Part shown: positions 1 through 8,517 of the stretch, piece after piece | Position numbering within the stretch: position 1 is the stretch's first letter | Layout of the letters: every line of letters begins with the position of its first letter | DNA from: Comamonadaceae bacterium | GTDB taxonomy: Bacteria; Pseudomonadota; Gammaproteobacteria; Burkholderiales; Burkholderiaceae_C | Assembly: GCA_947475685.1 (NCBI GenBank) | Contig: CANJNC010000009.1 | Span: 18,641-82,640, forward strand | Length of the DNA: 64,000 nucleotides | Direction: 5' to 3' | Notes under the pieces: generated by a model | Told to the model about the DNA's origin: nothing | Databases searched by the model: none | Seen by the model: only the letters and a program-made list of their open reading frames with translations | Position numbers and translations under genes: made by a program

Positions 1-641
1 ACCTGTATGCAAAAACACATTTGGACCAGGTGCTGGCCAGTTTTGGTTTGAGCATTGTTTTGAATGACGGTGTGATCATGATTTGGGGCAGAGAGCCCTT
101 GTATGTGAACTTGCCCTCTTGGTTGGAGGGGCCGGTTCAACTCACCCCGACCTTTAGTTATCCTCTTTACCGTTTGGTCATCACTGGCGTTGCAATTTTA
201 GCGGGTTTGGTGCTTTGGTATTTGCTCACCAAAACACGCTTGGGTATGCAAATCAGAGCGGGTGCGGAGAAGCGAGAAATGATCGGTGCCTTGGGTGTCA
301 ATATCAACTTTCTCTTTACCGCCGTCTTTGCGATGAGCGCCATTTTGGCCGCTTTGGGTGGCGTGATGCTGGGTCCCATGATTTCCGTTCAATCGGGCAT
401 GGGAGACCCCTTGTTGATTTTGTCCCTCGCGGTGGTGGTGATTGGTGGAATAGGCTCACTCAAAGGTGCGCTTTATGCGGCATTGTTGGTGGGCCTTGTC
501 GATACGCTGGGTCGAATGGTGTGGCCAAGCTTGTTGGGCGCTTTGGTTGGAAATATCGTATCAAACGCGGCCATTTACATCTTGATGGCCTTGGTGATCG
601 CCATTAGACCCTCTGGTTTATTTGGGCGGCAACTTCAATGA
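1..641 (+). CDS. livH: Branched-chain amino acid-type ABC transporter permease LivH (5' partial)
   Basis: This is one of two inner-membrane permease subunits of a liv-type (HAAT) ABC importer. The reading frame is open to the window edge from base 3, and the residues before the first possible internal start still match the family (LYAKTHLDQVLASFGLS), so the gene begins outside the window. The visible protein is mostly hydrophobic with several membrane segments and ends in the usual LivH pattern IRPSGLFGRQLQ. Its stop overlaps the start of livM as ATGA, which indicates translational coupling. The substrate cannot be told from the permease; liv-type systems in this order also import urea, amides and aromatic acids. 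Confidence 0.93.
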   Translation, partial: LYAKTHLDQVLASFGLSIVLNDGVIMIWGREPLYVNLPSWLEGPVQLTPTFSYPLYRLVITGVAILAGLVLWYLLTKTRLGMQIRAGAEKREMIGALGVNINFLFTAVFAMSAILAALGGVMLGPMISVQSGMGDPLLILSLAVVVIGGIGSLKGALYAALLVGLVDTLGRMVWPSLLGALVGNIVSNAAIYILMALVIAIRPSGLFGRQLQ

Positions 642-1597
642 CGGGTGCACACGTGATCAAACAGTCTGAGGCAAAGAATTTGAGGTTGACACTCACCTTT
701 TGTGCGATCTTCATCTTGGCGCTATTGGTGCCATTGTTGGATCAAGTCTATTACACCAAGTTGGTCGCAAGAATTTCTGTGTTTGCAATTGCTGCGGTCA
801 GTTTGGATTTGATTGTGGGTTTTTCCGGCAGAGTGAGCTTAGGACACGCTGCATTTTTTGGAATCGGCGTCTATAGCGCAGGTATATTGGCGCAGTTTGG
901 CATTTCTCAAATTTGGTTGGTCATGCCCATTGCCTTCTTGGTTGCGGGTTTGATTGGGTGTTTTATTGGTGCGATTTCACTGAGAACCAGTGGCTTGTAT
1001 TTTATTTTTATCACCTTGGCCTTTTCTCAAATGATCTTTTTCATCGCGCAAGGCCTTCGCATGTATGGAGGAGATGATGGGTTCAGATTGCCCGCTGCCA
1101 CCGTTTGGTTCGAGGGCGTTGATTTATCTCAGGCCAAAGTGTTGGCCTACACCATGTTAGGGGTTTTGTTGGCTGTGGCCTATGTTGCTCATCGAGTCAT
1201 GTCCTCCAATTTTGGTCAAGTCATCATTGCAAGTCGCGACAACTCCAGAAAGGTCAACTCTTTGGGACTGCAGCCTTATCCCTATCAGTTGACGCTTTTT
1301 ACGCTTTCAGCTTGTATGTGTGCTTTGGGGGGAGTGGGCTTTGCCAATTTAAATGAATACGTGTCTCCTGCGAGCATTTCCTGGGTTCAATCGGGAGAGT
1401 TTTTGTTCATGGTGATTTTAGGTTCGGCTGGGACACTTCTGGGTCCTATCTTGGGCGCCGCTGCCTTTGTCACATTGGAGCAAATTCTCTCCGCTTGGAC
1501 AGAGTATTGGATGTTCTATCTAGGGATCATTTTGATGCTGCGGGTGTTGTTTTTAAAAACGGGGCTCTTGGGCTTGATCTCAAAACAAGGCGCATGA
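638..1597 (+). CDS. livM: Branched-chain amino acid-type ABC transporter permease LivM
   Basis: Second membrane subunit of the same importer, 319 residues and close to normal LivM length. It has about eight to ten hydrophobic segments and the family core SLDLIVGFSGRVSLGHAAFFGIG near residues 52-74, which is diagnostic for LivM. The start is the ATG overlapping the livH stop. The stop lies four bases before the livG start, so livHMGF is one operon. The partner binding protein is not in the window and may lie upstream of its left edge. Confidence 0.95.
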   Translation: MTGAHVIKQSEAKNLRLTLTFCAIFILALLVPLLDQVYYTKLVARISVFAIAAVSLDLIVGFSGRVSLGHAAFFGIGVYSAGILAQFGISQIWLVMPIAFLVAGLIGCFIGAISLRTSGLYFIFITLAFSQMIFFIAQGLRMYGGDDGFRLPAATVWFEGVDLSQAKVLAYTMLGVLLAVAYVAHRVMSSNFGQVIIASRDNSRKVNSLGLQPYPYQLTLFTLSACMCALGGVGFANLNEYVSPASISWVQSGEFLFMVILGSAGTLLGPILGAAAFVTLEQILSAWTEYWMFYLGIILMLRVLFLKTGLLGLISKQGA

Positions 1598-1601
1598 AGA
1601 A

Positions 1602-2363
1602 ATGAGTCAATCTCCCATCTTAGAGACGGTCGATATTGTCAAAAGCTTTGGTGCTTTGATGGTGACCGATCGCGTGTCATTGAGCGTTTATTCGGGTGAG
1701 TTGCATGCATTGATTGGCCCAAACGGCGCAGGAAAATCCACCCTCATTAACCAAATCACAGGCGAATTGGAGGTCAATTCAGGCTTGATCTATTTTGAAG
1801 GCGAGATGATCAACAAAGTCACCGTCGCTGCGCGATCGCGCCTTGGAATATCGAGGGCGTATCAAGTCCCTCAATTGTTTGGCTCAATGAGTGTTGCCCA
1901 GCATTTGATCATGGCCGAGATCGCTTCAAAGGATCAGGGCTTTAAGATGTGGGCCAAGAGTGCTGGCCTTGACGATCTGAGTTCCTCTCAAAAAAGCATT
2001 CTGCAACAAGTGGGTTTGCTGCACCTGGCCTCCAAGCCAACGGCGGCCTTGGCGCATGGGGAAAAGCGCCAATTGGAGTTGGCGATTTGTTTGTCATCCA
2101 AGGCCAAGTTGCTGATCTTGGATGAGCCCCTTGCTGGGCTGGGTCCAACGGAGAGTGAGCAGATGATTGAGCTGTTGAGAAGTTTAAAGTCCCATTTCGG
2201 TATTTTATTGGTCGAGCATGACATGGATGCGGTTTTTTCTTTGGCCGATCGAGTCTCTGTCCTTGTGAATGGTGCCATCATTGCAAGCGGCACGGTCGAG
2301 CAAATCAAGAACGATCCCTTGGTGAAATCGGCCTACCTTGGAGACGAACTTGACGTCCATTAA
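1602..2363 (+). CDS. livG: Branched-chain amino acid-type ABC transporter ATP-binding protein LivG
   Basis: Cytoplasmic ATPase of 253 residues that powers the importer. Walker A is GPNGAGKST near residues 39-47. The Walker B region is LLILDEPLAGL, followed by the switch histidine in LLVEHDMDAVF. The signature loop is degenerate (LAHGEKRQLELA in place of LSGGQ), which is normal for LivG. The C-terminal IKNDPLVKSAYLGDE is the typical LivG tail. It overlaps the 5' end of livF. Confidence 0.95.
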   Translation: MSQSPILETVDIVKSFGALMVTDRVSLSVYSGELHALIGPNGAGKSTLINQITGELEVNSGLIYFEGEMINKVTVAARSRLGISRAYQVPQLFGSMSVAQHLIMAEIASKDQGFKMWAKSAGLDDLSSSQKSILQQVGLLHLASKPTAALAHGEKRQLELAICLSSKAKLLILDEPLAGLGPTESEQMIELLRSLKSHFGILLVEHDMDAVFSLADRVSVLVNGAIIASGTVEQIKNDPLVKSAYLGDELDVH

Positions 2364-3069
2364 GCCACTGCTGCAGGTGCGGGATCTGTCTGCGGGTTAT
2401 GCAGGTTCTCGCGTTTTGTTTGATGTCTCCATGAACATTTCTCAAGGCGAGGTGGTGGCGCTCTTGGGCCGAAATGGAATGGGCAAATCAACCTTTATTC
2501 GCTCATTGTTTGGATTGACGACTTACATGGGGGGGACCATCCATTTTAGGGACCAACCCATCGAGCAACTGGCCTCTTTTAAAGTCGCTCGTGCGGGTCT
2601 GGGATGGGTGCCTGAGGGGCGACAAATCTTTGCGACCCTGACGGTTCAAGAGAATTTGATGGCCAGTTTTAAAAAGACCTCGCAGATCAGCCGAGTTTGG
2701 CGCTTGGAGGACGTCTATGAGCTTTTTCCAAGGCTTGCAGAGCGCAAAACACATTTCGGCAATCAACTCTCGGGCGGCGAGCAACAAATGCTGGCCATTG
2801 GACGCGCTTTGCTTACTCAGCCCTCGTTGCTTGTCTTGGATGAGGCCACCGAAGGGCTTGCACCTTTGATCAGAAGAGAGATTTGGAGCACCTTGCTTAA
2901 ACTCAAAGGCACCGAACTTGCGGTCTTGATTGTGGACCGGGATCTGAAATCATTGAGTAAATTGGCAGATGGTTTTCTCGTCTTGGAAAAAGGACAAATT
3001 GTCCATCAAGGTTTGGGCTCAGAGTTGTACTCGGATAAAGAGCGGATTGAAAAGTACATGAGCGTTTGA
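2350..3069 (+). CDS. livF: Branched-chain amino acid-type ABC transporter ATP-binding protein LivF
   Basis: Second ATPase of the importer. It has Walker A GRNGMGKST, the LivF-specific VPEGRQIF segment, the signature LSGGEQQMLAIGRAL and Walker B LLVLDEATEGLAP. There is no ATG at the 5' end. A TTG at 2350 is preceded six bases upstream by GGAG (2340-2343), so I prefer it over the in-frame TTG at 2338. Either start overlaps the end of livG. The H-loop position reads IVDRDLKSL where LivF normally has EQN or EHD, so the switch histidine is replaced by arginine. This is unusual and may reduce ATP hydrolysis by this subunit. Confidence 0.92.
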   Translation: MTSIKPLLQVRDLSAGYAGSRVLFDVSMNISQGEVVALLGRNGMGKSTFIRSLFGLTTYMGGTIHFRDQPIEQLASFKVARAGLGWVPEGRQIFATLTVQENLMASFKKTSQISRVWRLEDVYELFPRLAERKTHFGNQLSGGEQQMLAIGRALLTQPSLLVLDEATEGLAPLIRREIWSTLLKLKGTELAVLIVDRDLKSLSKLADGFLVLEKGQIVHQGLGSELYSDKERIEKYMSV

Positions 3070-3099
3070 GAAAAGGCTCAAGATGCACGCATGGGCAGT

Positions 3100-3120
3100 G
3101 GTTGACGCAACCTACTTTTG
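3100..3120. terminator. Weak hairpin between convergent genes
   Basis: GGTTG-ACG-CAACC (3100-3112) is followed by a short T-rich stretch. It lies between the end of livF and the convergent VOC gene. The stem is only five base pairs, so this is a weak terminator candidate. Confidence 0.25.
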
Positions 3121-3125
3121 TAAAT

Positions 3126-3692
3126 TCAGGGGTTTCTCAGAGGTGCTGTGGGTTGATGCACTGTGCGAATCAAAAAGTGACTCTCGGGCTCGCCCGCTCT
3201 GAGTCTTTTGACCAAGTCATCGGGATCGAACTCTACGCCAATGGGGTTGTCCGCAAATCCAGGTCCCATCATAAAAGCGTTGGCTTCTTCGTTGGATTTG
3301 TAAACATCGACTTGGAACTCCATTCGGTTGCCGTCAGGGTCCCCATAATACAAAGAGACGGTGATGCCATGGTGTAAGCACCAGTAGGGCATGATGCCCA
3401 GACCCTTGAGGTGGTCGTAGTTGTCTGCGAGATCTCTCAGCGAGTCGTAGGTGTAGGCCACATGATCCGTTCCAACTCGGTCTTGCCTGGTTTTGTTGCC
3501 ATCGGGTTCAAATATAGAGAGATTCAAAAATGCCACTCGGTGGTGTTCTTCATCATAAGTGATGAACGCAATGGCTGGGTTATGGTGCTGAACTTTGGCA
3601 CCCAAGACATCTTGATACCATTTGATCATCCGCTCAAATTGGTGAGTTCTGTAAACGATGTGGGCGAATTTATTGGGGCTTTTGCGAGTCAC
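3126..3692 (-). CDS. VOC-fold (glyoxalase/extradiol dioxygenase superfamily) protein
   Basis: Two beta-alpha-beta-beta-beta modules of the vicinal oxygen chelate fold. The metal ligands expected for type I extradiol ring-cleavage dioxygenases are present: His11 (FAHIVYRT), His77 (TDHVAYTY) and Glu125 (MEFQVDVY), numbered from the chosen start. This suggests an iron- or manganese-dependent oxygenase, possibly catechol-type, but glyoxalase-like isomerases share the pattern. The start is GTG at 3692: AGGAG lies six bases upstream, whereas the in-frame ATG at 3698 would abut the ribosome site. At about 190 residues it is shorter than two-domain extradiol enzymes. It lies downstream of the MFS gene on the same strand. 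Confidence 0.82.
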   Translation of the reverse strand: MTRKSPNKFAHIVYRTHQFERMIKWYQDVLGAKVQHHNPAIAFITYDEEHHRVAFLNLSIFEPDGNKTRQDRVGTDHVAYTYDSLRDLADNYDHLKGLGIMPYWCLHHGITVSLYYGDPDGNRMEFQVDVYKSNEEANAFMMGPGFADNPIGVEFDPDDLVKRLRAGEPESHFLIRTVHQPTAPLRNP

Positions 3693-3868
3693 GAACATCT
3701 CCTATTTGTTGGATTGAAAGTTCACCATCATCTTCTAGATTTTGCAAATCGCAGTAGGGGGTAAATACTTAGAGGCAATTCCTTGGGTCAAGGTGTTTTA
3801 AACACGCGTTTTTTTTGACCCTCTCTTGGATCAAGTAGGTCCCTAAAAAGCCTTTAAGTTTACAGCCT

Positions 3869-5068
3869 TTAAGCGTCATTTTTTTGTTGATTGAATTTAT
3901 TCAAGATCAAGGAGATGAAGATCAGGGGAAAGAAGAGAAATGAAAAACACAATTCAATGTTGTTGGTGACGCTCACCATATAGCCAAAAATAGGTGGACC
4001 CACCACGACACCTAGGAAGGTGAAGAACAAGCAACCCGCAGTGGCTTGTGCGGCATTTTCTTTCTTTGCAATTTGAGCGACATACGCTAAAAATACGCCA
4101 TTCCAGCTGATTGCGGTGAAACCAAAGATGCACAAGATGCAATAGACAAGCCATTCCTTCGTGTGTACATCTGGGTAGAGCATGCTCAGGCACGAAAGTG
4201 CCATGAGACTGGACAAGGCTATCAAGGCTTGAATGGTTTTCCCCGTTTTATCGGCTAGTAAACTCCATGCAATTCTTCCTGTCACTCCAGAGAATTGAAC
4301 AAATGAAAACCCGATTCCTGCATCGATCAATGACCATTTCAGTGAGGTGTTCAGGTAGGTGACCAAGTAGGAGCTGAGGCAAAGTTGCACGATTGAAAAC
4401 ACAAAAGAGCAGATACAAAGAATCGATAAAACGGGGTGAGACAAAACATATCGAATGGGGTTGAAAAATCGATAGGCCTTTGGCCACGCTGCATGGGGAT
4501 TGCGGTTGACATCCAGTTGATGGCGCAATGACTGAGCCAGTATGGCAATCGCTAGCGAAATCGCCAGCAGTATTTCAAAGGCAAAGCCCGCATTTTGATA
4601 GTCCGTTAAGTTGGGTATCAAAAGCCCTGCGAGGGCACCTCCCAGGGGGACACCGGTTTGTTTGATAGAGAAAATCAAGGAAAAGCGATTTTTGGGGGTG
4701 GCTCTGACCAAAATGTCCGAGCTCGCTGGTGTGATTGGCCCATACCCCAGCCCTAAGCACACGGCTCCAATGATGTTAATGACCAAATAGTCCTGCAAGA
4801 TCAAAAGCAATCCGGCACAAGAAAACAAGAGCGCAATTTGGCTGGTCCTGATGGGGCCCAGTTTTTCGATCATGGCGGCGGCAAAGACGCCTGCGGTTGC
4901 TGCACAGAGGTAGACAATGCTGATGTAAAAACCAATCGTACTGCTTGCCCAGTGGTGCTCAAGCAATAAGATCGGTGCAATCGCCGTGGGAGCCAATACC
5001 ATGGCGGCACTGGCCATTTGAATCAACAAGGTGAGAATCAAAGAACAATTGCTAGCAGAGAAGATCAT
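3869..5068 (-). CDS. MFS transporter
   Basis: 399-residue major facilitator with twelve predicted membrane segments and a hydrophilic central loop near residues 175-200 (SLRHQLDVNRNPHAAWPKAY). The short motif after TM2 is AAMIEKLGPIRTSQ, a variant of the MFS GxLaDrxGrr loop. The substrate is unknown; organic anions are likely from the neighbourhood. It is the middle gene of a minus-strand group whose first member (citrate-lyase-like) is now only a fragment ending 22 bases before this start. The VOC gene follows about 180 bases downstream. Confidence 0.88.
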   Translation of the reverse strand: MIFSASNCSLILTLLIQMASAAMVLAPTAIAPILLLEHHWASSTIGFYISIVYLCAATAGVFAAAMIEKLGPIRTSQIALLFSCAGLLLILQDYLVINIIGAVCLGLGYGPITPASSDILVRATPKNRFSLIFSIKQTGVPLGGALAGLLIPNLTDYQNAGFAFEILLAISLAIAILAQSLRHQLDVNRNPHAAWPKAYRFFNPIRYVLSHPVLSILCICSFVFSIVQLCLSSYLVTYLNTSLKWSLIDAGIGFSFVQFSGVTGRIAWSLLADKTGKTIQALIALSSLMALSCLSMLYPDVHTKEWLVYCILCIFGFTAISWNGVFLAYVAQIAKKENAAQATAGCLFFTFLGVVVGPPIFGYMVSVTNNIELCFSFLFFPLIFISLILNKFNQQKNDA

Positions 5069-5090
5069 GGCAAAGAGGGCCCAAGTGTTT

Positions 5091-5370
5091 TCAAGTGATC
5101 AGTCCAAGAATTCTTTTTGCTCTGAATACCACGGGTAGATCGATTAATTTTCCATTCAATCGAACAGCGCTGCCTTTAGAGGCCTTTGAGGCTGAACACA
5201 CCTCTTTGGCCCATGCCACTTCTTGTGGACTGGGTTTGAAGCCCTCTTGCGTTGCATGGACTTGGGAGGGGTGGATGCAAAGCTTAGCAACAAAGCCAAG
5301 ATTAATTTTAAAACTTTCATCGAGTGGGTCTTTCCGTATTGGATTTGTTTGTTGATAACAAATAAGCCAT
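5091..5370 (-). pseudogene. 3' remnant of an HpcH/HpaI aldolase / citrate lyase beta (CitE)-like gene
   Basis: The minus strand encodes about 85 residues matching only the C-terminal part of the CitE-like CoA-ester lyase family. Visible blocks are KINLGFVAKLCIHPSQV, EGFKPSPQEVAWAKEV and LNGKLIDLPVVFRAKRIL. The frame closes with a normal stop at 5091-5093. Upstream it meets a stop codon near 5386 with no ATG between, so the N-terminal two thirds, including the barrel and CoA-binding parts, are gone. The remnant sits in the position of the first gene of the MFS-VOC group. The match is from family knowledge and was not searched. Confidence 0.75.
5348..5362. repeat. Inverted repeat at the broken edge of the CitE-like remnant
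   Basis: TTTGTT-GAT-AACAAA, a perfect 6-bp inverted repeat with a 3-base centre. It lies where recognisable CitE-like coding sequence ends. It may be a leftover of the deletion or an operator; there is no further evidence. Confidence 0.4.
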
Positions 5371-5572
5371 TAATGATAAGCCTAGTATAAGATCATCTAT
5401 TAATGCTCTTAATCGAGCGCATTGAAGATTCCACATCCAAATAAATGACGCCCGCGTAAACCCTAGTAAAGTTTTAGGTTTGGCAAAGGGGGGGTAATTG
5501 TGCTCGCTGTGGCCGGGTATTTTTATATTTCATCCAAGCTAGATAAAGTTAACTTAGAAGAGAAATCTAACC

Positions 5573-6175
5573 ATGGCTGATTTATTTAAAGAAAAATCTA
5601 TCAATTGGGACGCAAATGAAGCGAGAGTAAAGATGCCATTGGCCATTGGAACTTGTATTTTAGAAATTGTGGAGTTAAGCAATCAAATGTCGGTTTTGGG
5701 TTTTGGTGCGGGTACGAGATTGATTACCTCGCAGGTTGCGCCTTATGTCAAAAAAAATACGGCAGTTGATGTATCAAAGTCAATGCTTGAGAAGTTGATT
5801 TCAAAAACTGAATTGAATGGCAAAGTTGAAATTCTTTGTCAAGACATTGCCTCTCAACCCACTGGTGTTCAATACGATCTGATCATGAGTGCAATGGCGA
5901 TGCACCACGTAGAGGATACAAACAATATGATGCAAAAGTTTGCAGAGCACCAGAAATCGGGTGGGAAGATCGCTTTGGCAGGCTTGGACAGCGAGGATGG
6001 TGGATTTCACTCCACTTCAACAGAGGGCGTCTTTCACCAAAGCTTTGATCGAGAAGAGTTTGCTGCAATGCTTAAGAGAAGTGGATTTGCTGACATCGAG
6101 TATGTAACGGCTCACATTGCTGTGAGGGCAAATGGCTCGTACCCTATTTTCCTGGCCTTAGCGACAAAGCAGTAG
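5573..6175 (+). CDS. Class I SAM-dependent methyltransferase
   Basis: 200-residue Rossmann-fold methyltransferase. The SAM-binding loop is VLGFGAGTRLI (residues 41-51), Asp66 in AVDVSKSML is the usual ribose-binding acid, and the post-II segment DLIMSAMAMHHVED matches the class I motif. It resembles small-molecule methyltransferases of the UbiE/MenG group, but its substrate is not apparent. It stands alone, with about 120 bases to the next gene, in a noticeably AT-rich context. The first acidic residue of motif I (usually D or E before the glycine loop) is replaced by leucine-glycine, so activity should not be assumed. Confidence 0.8.
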   Translation: MADLFKEKSINWDANEARVKMPLAIGTCILEIVELSNQMSVLGFGAGTRLITSQVAPYVKKNTAVDVSKSMLEKLISKTELNGKVEILCQDIASQPTGVQYDLIMSAMAMHHVEDTNNMMQKFAEHQKSGGKIALAGLDSEDGGFHSTSTEGVFHQSFDREEFAAMLKRSGFADIEYVTAHIAVRANGSYPIFLALATKQ

Positions 6176-6299
6176 AGATCACTTGCAAGAAAATTTCGCA
6201 ATCATAAATCCCGACATACATTTTCATAGAATGAACCATGAGTTTGAAAAAACACTTGGCATCTATTGCATTACTTTAAAGCTCATAAGATAATGGCTC

Positions 6300-7463
6300 A
6301 TGAACATCGATATAAATGAGTTTCTACGTGAAATGCGCCCGCATGTCAGGCGCTTTGTGATGGAGCGAATGGAGCCCATATCTCGGGCGATGGACTCGGG
6401 TGGCGAATTGCCTCAAAGCGCGTTTGAAGAACTTCGCAATCAAGGCTATCTTGGTATGCGTTTGCCAACGTCTGAAGGGGGTGGTGGGTTCGATTTGTCG
6501 ACCTATTGTTTGGTCATGGAGGAGCTTAGTCGTTCACACCGAATTTACACACTGATGTTAGATGCTTCTAGTGGATTGACACCCATTGCGATATCAAAAT
6601 TTGGGACACCAGATCAAAAAAATAAATTCTTGCCGAAATTATCCTCCGGTGAATGGGTGGCCTCTTTTGCTTTGACAGAGCCTGAGGCAGGCTCAGATGC
6701 TGCTGCTATCAAAACGTCTGCGAAAAAAGACGATGCTGGCTGGGTTCTGAATGGTGTAAAGCATTACATCAGTTGGGCTCACCGTGCTCAAGTTATTCTT
6801 GTGATTGCGCTGACTGACCCTATCAAAAAAGCCAAAGGGGGCATCAGTGCTTTTTTGGTAGAAAAAAATACGCCAGGCATGAATATTGTTCGGGTTGATA
6901 AAACCATTGGTTCAGATGCCATTGAGTTGGCTGAAATTCATTTCACAGATTGCTTCATTGCGAACGATGCAATGATTGGCCAAGTTGGTGAAGGTTTTGG
7001 TATCGCAATGAGCTCTCTTACTGCGGGGAGAATGGGCGTGTCAGCCGCATGCTTGGGTGCTGCTGACCGATTGATTGAACTTGCAACCGAGCATGTGCAA
7101 TCGCGAATTACATTTGGACAGGCGCTCTCGCAACGACAAGCCATCCAGTGGATGCTAGCTGATTCTGCCACCGAGTTGGCCGTTGCTCGGGCCTTGGCTT
7201 ACGAGACTTTGCGACAAATAGATGCTGGGAGTGATCCTGGCATTGCCCCTAATATGGTCAAACTCTACTGCTCGGAGATGGTTGGCCGCGTTGCCGACCG
7301 GGCCGTTCAAATCTTTGGGGGCTCTGGTCTGATTCGAGGCTTCAATGTTGAGCGGTTTTATAGAGACGTAAGGCATTACCGAATTGGAGAGGGATCATCA
7401 GAAATTCAAAGAATGCTAATTGCCAAGGACTTATTTAAATCAAATCACTCTTCTAAGAGATGA
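6300..7463 (+). CDS. Acyl-CoA dehydrogenase family protein
   Basis: 387-residue flavoprotein of normal length for the family, expected to oxidise an acyl-CoA at the alpha-beta bond and pass electrons to ETF. Visible motifs are the FAD-contacting FALTEPEAGSDAAAIKT, the middle beta domain, the helical C-terminal SRITFGQALSQRQAIQWMLAD, and the C-terminal YRIGEGSSEIQRMLIAKDL that carries the usual active-site region. It is the first gene of a five-gene unit with a Bug receptor, hydrolase, amidohydrolase and acyl-CoA synthetase. The synthetase would supply its CoA-thioester substrate. The stop overlaps an ATG that could start the next frame. Confidence 0.93.
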   Translation: MNIDINEFLREMRPHVRRFVMERMEPISRAMDSGGELPQSAFEELRNQGYLGMRLPTSEGGGGFDLSTYCLVMEELSRSHRIYTLMLDASSGLTPIAISKFGTPDQKNKFLPKLSSGEWVASFALTEPEAGSDAAAIKTSAKKDDAGWVLNGVKHYISWAHRAQVILVIALTDPIKKAKGGISAFLVEKNTPGMNIVRVDKTIGSDAIELAEIHFTDCFIANDAMIGQVGEGFGIAMSSLTAGRMGVSAACLGAADRLIELATEHVQSRITFGQALSQRQAIQWMLADSATELAVARALAYETLRQIDAGSDPGIAPNMVKLYCSEMVGRVADRAVQIFGGSGLIRGFNVERFYRDVRHYRIGEGSSEIQRMLIAKDLFKSNHSSKR

Positions 7464-7480
7464 CCAAAAAAGGGAAAAAA

Positions 7481-8470
7481 ATGAATCAACTTGTTTCAAG
7501 ATATTTTTCAAAAATAATATTTATATTTACGGTGCTCGTTAGCGCTATTTGGGTCTCTTTTGCACATTCACAAGAGTCTTATCCAAATAGAGCTGTGATT
7601 TTGATCAATCCATGGGCGGCAGGAGGTCCCTCCGAGGCCATTATTCGACCTATTGCTGAGAAACTCACTCAGCTGTTAGGCCAGCCCTTTGTCATAGAGG
7701 CCAAACCTGGCGCCAATGGCACAATAGGTACCGCTATGGTGTCTCATGCCAAACCGGATGGATACACTCTTTTATTTGCCAATGCTGGGCCGATCACCAT
7801 TAGTCCGTCTTTGCCCAATAAGCCAGCTTATGATGTCAGTCGAGACTTTGTTCCTATCACTCAAATTGTTTCTGCGCCCACGTTGCTTGTTGTTCGTTCA
7901 GATTTTCCTGCAAAAAATTTGGCTGAATTTATTGACTATATAAAGAAAAATCCTGGCAAGGTGGCATACGGCTCAGTTGGGATTGGTAGCACAACACATT
8001 TGGCCGGAGCGACCCTGGCTGAGCGAGTTCGCACAGAAATGATACATATTCCGTACACTGGATCCTCTCAAATCAATACCGACTTGCTAGGTGGTCAGAT
8101 TCAGACTGCTTTTGTCAATATAGCTGGCGTCATGGGCTTGGTGACTGAGGGTAAATTGCGATCTTTGGCAGTGAGTACTCTAAGGCGAACGTCAGTCTTA
8201 CCCAACATTCCTACCGTTGCTGAGCAAGTCCCCGAATTTGAAATGAATTCCTGGTATGGGCTCATGGCACCTGCCAATACACCACCAGCAATCACACAAA
8301 AACTAAATTCAACTCTGGTTCAAATTCTTAAAATGCCCGACATCGTCAATCGCTTGAGTGACTATGGCTTGGTGATCGAGGGAACCTCCCCAGAGGCTTT
8401 TACAGCTAAAATTAAATTGGACTTGACCAATTATGCCAACTCGGTTCGTGCGGCTAAAATCAAGGACTGA
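7481..8470 (+). CDS. Bug/TctC family tripartite tricarboxylate transporter substrate-binding protein
   Basis: Periplasmic receptor of the tripartite tricarboxylate (TTT) type, about 329 residues. A signal peptide covers the first ~32 residues (hydrophobic IIFIFTVLVSAIWVSFA), followed by mature start QESYPNRAV. Hallmarks are NPWAAGG, the VIEAKPGANGTIG loop and AKPDGYTLLFANAGP. The usual Asp after the GG loop (GGxxD) is Glu here. I prefer ATG 7481 over ATG 7460, because the latter overlaps the previous stop and would add a charged tail before the signal peptide. It is coupled to catabolic genes, so the ligand is probably the carboxylate they degrade. No TctA/TctB gene is nearby. Confidence 0.92.
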   Translation: MNQLVSRYFSKIIFIFTVLVSAIWVSFAHSQESYPNRAVILINPWAAGGPSEAIIRPIAEKLTQLLGQPFVIEAKPGANGTIGTAMVSHAKPDGYTLLFANAGPITISPSLPNKPAYDVSRDFVPITQIVSAPTLLVVRSDFPAKNLAEFIDYIKKNPGKVAYGSVGIGSTTHLAGATLAERVRTEMIHIPYTGSSQINTDLLGGQIQTAFVNIAGVMGLVTEGKLRSLAVSTLRRTSVLPNIPTVAEQVPEFEMNSWYGLMAPANTPPAITQKLNSTLVQILKMPDIVNRLSDYGLVIEGTSPEAFTAKIKLDLTNYANSVRAAKIKD

Positions 8471-8517
8471 TGCGCTGGCATTGCTTTAATTTAAGCTTGG
8501 TACATCATCTCTAGCCT

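Noticed and set aside
3850..3873. Direct repeat GCCTTTAAG x 2 overlapping the MFS stop codon
   Set aside because: Nine-base repeats at this spacing are expected by chance, and there is no associated element.
5095..5355. Plus-strand open frame of 86 codons
   Set aside because: The opposite strand carries the clear CitE-like remnant; the plus-strand protein has no family pattern.
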